NCBI GenBank assembly: GCA_018296165.2 | Contig: JACKQL020000006.1 | Span: 682,001-746,000 of the forward strand | Length of the DNA stretch: 64,000 nt | Origin: Termitomyces sp. T153 | Lineage: Eukaryota > Basidiomycota > Agaricomycetes > Agaricales > Lyophyllaceae | Reading direction: 5' to 3' | Notes under the pieces: model-generated | What the model was told of the DNA's origin: nothing | The model's database searches: none | Seen by the model: the letters and a program-made list of their open reading frames with translations, nothing else | Position numbers and translations under genes: made by a program | Part shown: piece by piece, positions 60,949-64,000 of the stretch | How positions within the stretch are numbered: position 1 is the first letter of the stretch | How the letters are laid out: every line of letters begins with the position of its first letter

Positions 60949-61785
60949 CTATGCCTTTGTGAGAGAACATACTGGATTTTCTTCATTCTTAGCACTACGA
61001 TTAGTTTGTATTGATATAATCCCATTTCCAAAACATCTCTCCCATATAGCTTGTCGATTATTCAGAGCAGCGAGTAGGCTACTGAAGTTCACTTGTAATG
61101 AGAAAAGTTAGATTTTATCTACCAATAATATGCAAGAAAAAAACCAAACCTTTGCTCATTAGAAAGAACATTGGCAGGTAAACAGGTATAGCAGGATGGA
61201 CAGCAAACGAGATGATTGTGCCAATCAAACAGAACCTATTGTTATTTAGTTTTTACATCTAGAATCATATATCCAATGGTAGTATCAACTTACGATGTCA
61301 GTAAGCCTGAAAACAAGGCATGAGAAGGAAGATAATAGAATGAATAGTCTGCTCCCAACCTGTATTGATTGCATACATCATGAAGGTGCCAAGTAAACTG
61401 TCAGTGCTAGATAATATTGTTGAGAAACATCATATACCTATAATCAAACTTACGGAGGAAAGCCTGTCCTGAGCCTGACCAGTATGATACATAAGAGTCC
61501 AGCAATTGCAAGGTGAGCTAGTACACCAGCAGCTAAGCCAATGTAGAAGACTGCCTGGTTGCCAGATACAGCGTGTCAGATTTTGCAAGTAGCTCTGCAG
61601 TTGAATAGCAGCCCACCATGGCTCTTGGTGTCGTTGGAAATGAATTGTTTGCAATACTGAGATGTAATCAGCATCCTACTGACATTGGTTCAACACAAGA
61701 AAAATTACATCTGTGCAACAAATACTTGTGGGACAATTAACGTGTATAACGGTGCCAAATTATGTGAACTCACTATGGGAGCAGA
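60949..61785 (-). CDS. DUF6534-type membrane protein, 5' end unresolved
   Basis: Exons in minus order: 61785-61709, 61656-61617, 61554-61454, 61397-61360, 61306-61294 (13 nt), 61235-61150, 61091-60949; all junctions are GT-AG and phases agree. The C-terminal half of the DUF6534 family is clear: helix VFYIGLAAGVLAHLAIAGLLCIIL ending RLRTGFPP, then MMYAINTGLLTSFCLIGTIISFAV, and MSKVNFSSLLAALNNRQAIW. An upstream exon reads APLYTLIVPQVFVAQ. Family members have about seven helices and 300-370 residues; the first helices cannot be placed upstream, so the gene is either 5'-truncated or has decayed or very small exons there. Function unknown. Splice sites look intact. Confidence 0.7.
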
Positions 61786-63864
61786 CTAACAGGCCAAGTC
61801 GATGTCAAGATTGATTTGTTAAAAGATGGACACGGCCCACCAAATTCCATTGCCGTGAAGCTGAGCTTCAATTGGGCTCGATTAGAATGAGGGGAATGCA
61901 AGATTTCATCTAGCCTTACAATGTATCCCAGAAGGTAGAAATTTCTTCCACACACTGTAGTAGTTGTCAAGTCAAATCAATCAAATATGTGTATTGAACG
62001 TGCGTAACCAGATGCGCCGGGCGTAAACACTAGGTAGATCAAAAACAGGATAGATTGAAGGTAAAGATGTAGTGCACCTTTGAACAATCACGTCGCTGTA
62101 GGTCTGCTCCCTATGAGATTGAAATTCATACAAAACCAGTTGCCACGTACGGCAACAAGAGTTTGTGCCTAGCTCGAATCAATTCCAAAGGCTTCCTGAT
62201 GTAGGACTTGGAATTACGCACCATAAGACTCCTAGTAATCGTGGTATCAGTGGCATGTATGATCCAGAGTGATTATGACGTACCAGACAGGAGATATGAA
62301 AACGGAAAGGCCGTTCTCGGGGGATATGATGCAATAATGATATACCGCATGTGCCACAAAGATCGTGTCCAGTGTGTCTATGCACCTGCGGCCAGTTAGC
62401 TCTCTAGAGGATTTCTGACTATGAACCACGGGCAAGCTCACCAAACGACGATAATCTAGTAGATACACATGTGAGAACTTTTGTACTGGAAAGAACGACG
62501 TCAAATCACAAGGAGCTTTAACGAGCGAGGGTCATGAGACATCCTGAAGAAAGTGTACGTCTGGTTGCAGATTATTCCGTAGACGCTTTGGTATAAGATT
62601 GAATTATGAGGAAGCTATAGTTCTTGCTGAGATGACACTCACGCAGCTATCACTAAACTCCCTATGAACCCCGTTCCCAAGGACGCTTTGATGGTTTTAC
62701 TAGGAGGGATTGACATTTCGAATCTTCTCGGGATGAGCTTGCGCGGATGCCGGATACTTGGATACTTCATCCAGTCAAACACGGTATATAATAGGTTTCA
62801 GAACATCAGATTGATTGTGTATAGACTTTAAAATAGACCTGCCGAATCATAATACATGATGAGTCTCATACGCATTCCAATTGGGACATACTCAGGTTCC
62901 TTTCCCCTGTATCAGTCAAGCAGAAAACGGTGTAATCACTCCGTGGGCCTGGGCGATGCTATTTCCCATCCATATCTCGGCCCACAGTTCTCACGCTCCA
63001 TTAAATCTCTCACTGCCTAGGCTACAAGGGGCAGTCGTTGCCGGTTTGCGAAGACTGAAGTCTCGCGGTACTGCTCTGTCCCTCCACGTACTACACCAAA
63101 ACTTCCAAATCTACACTAAACGGCGTCGTCATAGCCATTGTTGTACTATCATATTTGCGGCGGAGTTTTTTCAACGTCTGGATCAAATATAACATGCTTT
63201 AATGTTCTGCGGGGTAACCCTCAGGTATGGGGGTTACTGATATTCTCACGCGCCACAACTCGACAGATACCCATTCTCATGGGTGAGGGTGTGGTTAGTA
63301 GTCTGGCTTCAGCCCAAGTTCTAGATTTGTTATTCATATCCTGCATCAAAGGGTTGTCATTCCCAAGCTCTTCCATGGCAGCCAGGAGGTGTTCAATGTT
63401 GTCTATCAAGGCAACATTGGCAAGGTCAGGTAAGCTTATCTGTTGACGATCATTTATCTCTGGTCCTTGATTGTTTATCTCCAGCGCCTGATGATGAGCT
63501 GCCTCTGGCCCCTGATCTTGTGCATTGGGTACTGCATTGGCTTGTCATTGTGTTTATATGTGTTTGCCTGGCTCAATAGACTCCTGCACCTGCACTGCCC
63601 TTTGCACTTGTGACAGTGGAGGGTTTTCTGGGTCTGCCCTTGCAGTTGGTACTTCAACATGGCTGGATCTTCAGAATTGTGGGATTGGAGGAATGTCTGC
63701 TTGTAAGTCCGGCAATCCAGTGTCGCACCCTATCTAGAACAACACCAATCAGGATGAGGAAGCAACGCCAAGGCAGTAGGTACTCTCGAAAGGAGGTTGG
63801 GGATAGTATTTTCCAGAAATTCAAAGTCCATTTACCAGTAGCTAACTTTTTGATGAGCAAATCG
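61786..63864. other. Host-type intergenic DNA without supported gene
   Basis: CG is normal to about 63.3 kb, lower at 63.3-63.7 kb. Frames at 62881-63192 (plus) and 63221-63409 (minus, VEH-like helical sequence) carry no recognised motif. The missing 5' exons of the membrane-protein gene would fall in the first few hundred bases. Confidence 0.4.
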
Positions 63865-64000
63865 ATGATTGCGCGCTGAACGAATAGATGATACGAATGG
63901 ATCATTGAGCGCTGAACGAATAGGATAGATGATACGAATGGATCATTGCGCGCTGAACGAATAGGATATTTGATACGAATAGATCATTGCGTGCTGAACG
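63865..64000. repeat. 41-bp minisatellite running off the window
   Basis: Units start at 63865 (36 bp, with a 5-bp deletion), 63901 (41 bp), 63942 (41 bp) and 63983 (cut by the window end). Each contains 'atcattg', 'gcgctgaacgaatag' and 'gatacgaat'. The units are CpG-rich, unlike the transposons. Confidence 0.85.

Noticed and set aside
61430..61654. 74-codon minus frame
   Set aside because: It is the wrong frame over true exons of the DUF6534-type gene.
62208..62399. Small secreted-protein-like frame
   Set aside because: It begins with TTG, not ATG, has no splice or promoter support, and no homologue is recognised.
1..64000. CRISPR arrays, rRNA, tRNA genes
   Set aside because: No spaced direct-repeat array of CRISPR type (not expected in a fungus), no rRNA core sequence and no convincing tRNA cloverleaf were seen by eye; a tRNAscan run would be decisive.

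Overview
The window looks like a large, transposon-rich mushroom (Agaricomycete) genome. Genes are split by many 45-70 nt GT-AG introns. They include basidiomycete-type 7TM proteins (DUF6533 and DUF6534-like) and a terphenylquinone-synthetase-type enzyme, surrounded by Ty3/Gypsy and Ty1/Copia retrotransposons. I cannot name the species. Composition is a sharp mosaic. The repeats have almost no CG dinucleotides (I find none in about the first 6.9 kb), while blocks around 7.6-9.6, 10.9-13.6, 17.4-22.7, 24-27.4 and 60.2-64 kb keep normal CG use and hold the intact genes.

Layout: 1-7.2 kb is CpG-depleted repeat with two decayed host-gene fragments (a P4-ATPase and a PalA/RIM20 BRO1 domain), a 376-bp tandem duplication and a hairpin-rich AT stretch. 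7.6-27.4 kb holds four intact genes interrupted by repeat blocks: an O-methyltransferase (minus), a DUF6533-like membrane protein (plus), a ten-exon quinone synthetase of adenylation-thiolation-thioesterase-dioxygenase architecture (minus, 1331 aa), and an FAD-dependent aromatic monooxygenase (plus). 27.4-48.9 kb is nested retrotransposons: a Gypsy copy (Gypsy-A) on plus, an inverted Gypsy-A copy split by a Copia element (Copia-A), and inside that a solo LTR related to the Gypsy-B element; pieces of a second Copia family lie around this. 48.9-59.3 kb is one almost complete 10.4-kb chromodomain Gypsy element (Gypsy-B) with 1.03-kb LTRs and a perfect 5-bp target duplication. 59.3-64 kb is an unclassified repeat, then host DNA with a DUF6534-type membrane-protein gene and a 41-bp minisatellite at the window edge.

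Reading together: the synthetase should activate an aromatic alpha-keto acid on its A domain, hold it on the T domain, and condense two units to a terphenylquinone at the TE. Its fused, apparently catalytically complete Fe(II)/2-oxoglutarate dioxygenase could modify the product. The monooxygenase and O-methyltransferase nearby fit later hydroxylation and methylation. This is a plausible pigment cluster; the pathway and product are inferred. Four regularly spaced palindromes just upstream of the methyltransferase are a candidate regulatory array. The synthetase-dioxygenase fusion is the most interesting item in the window.
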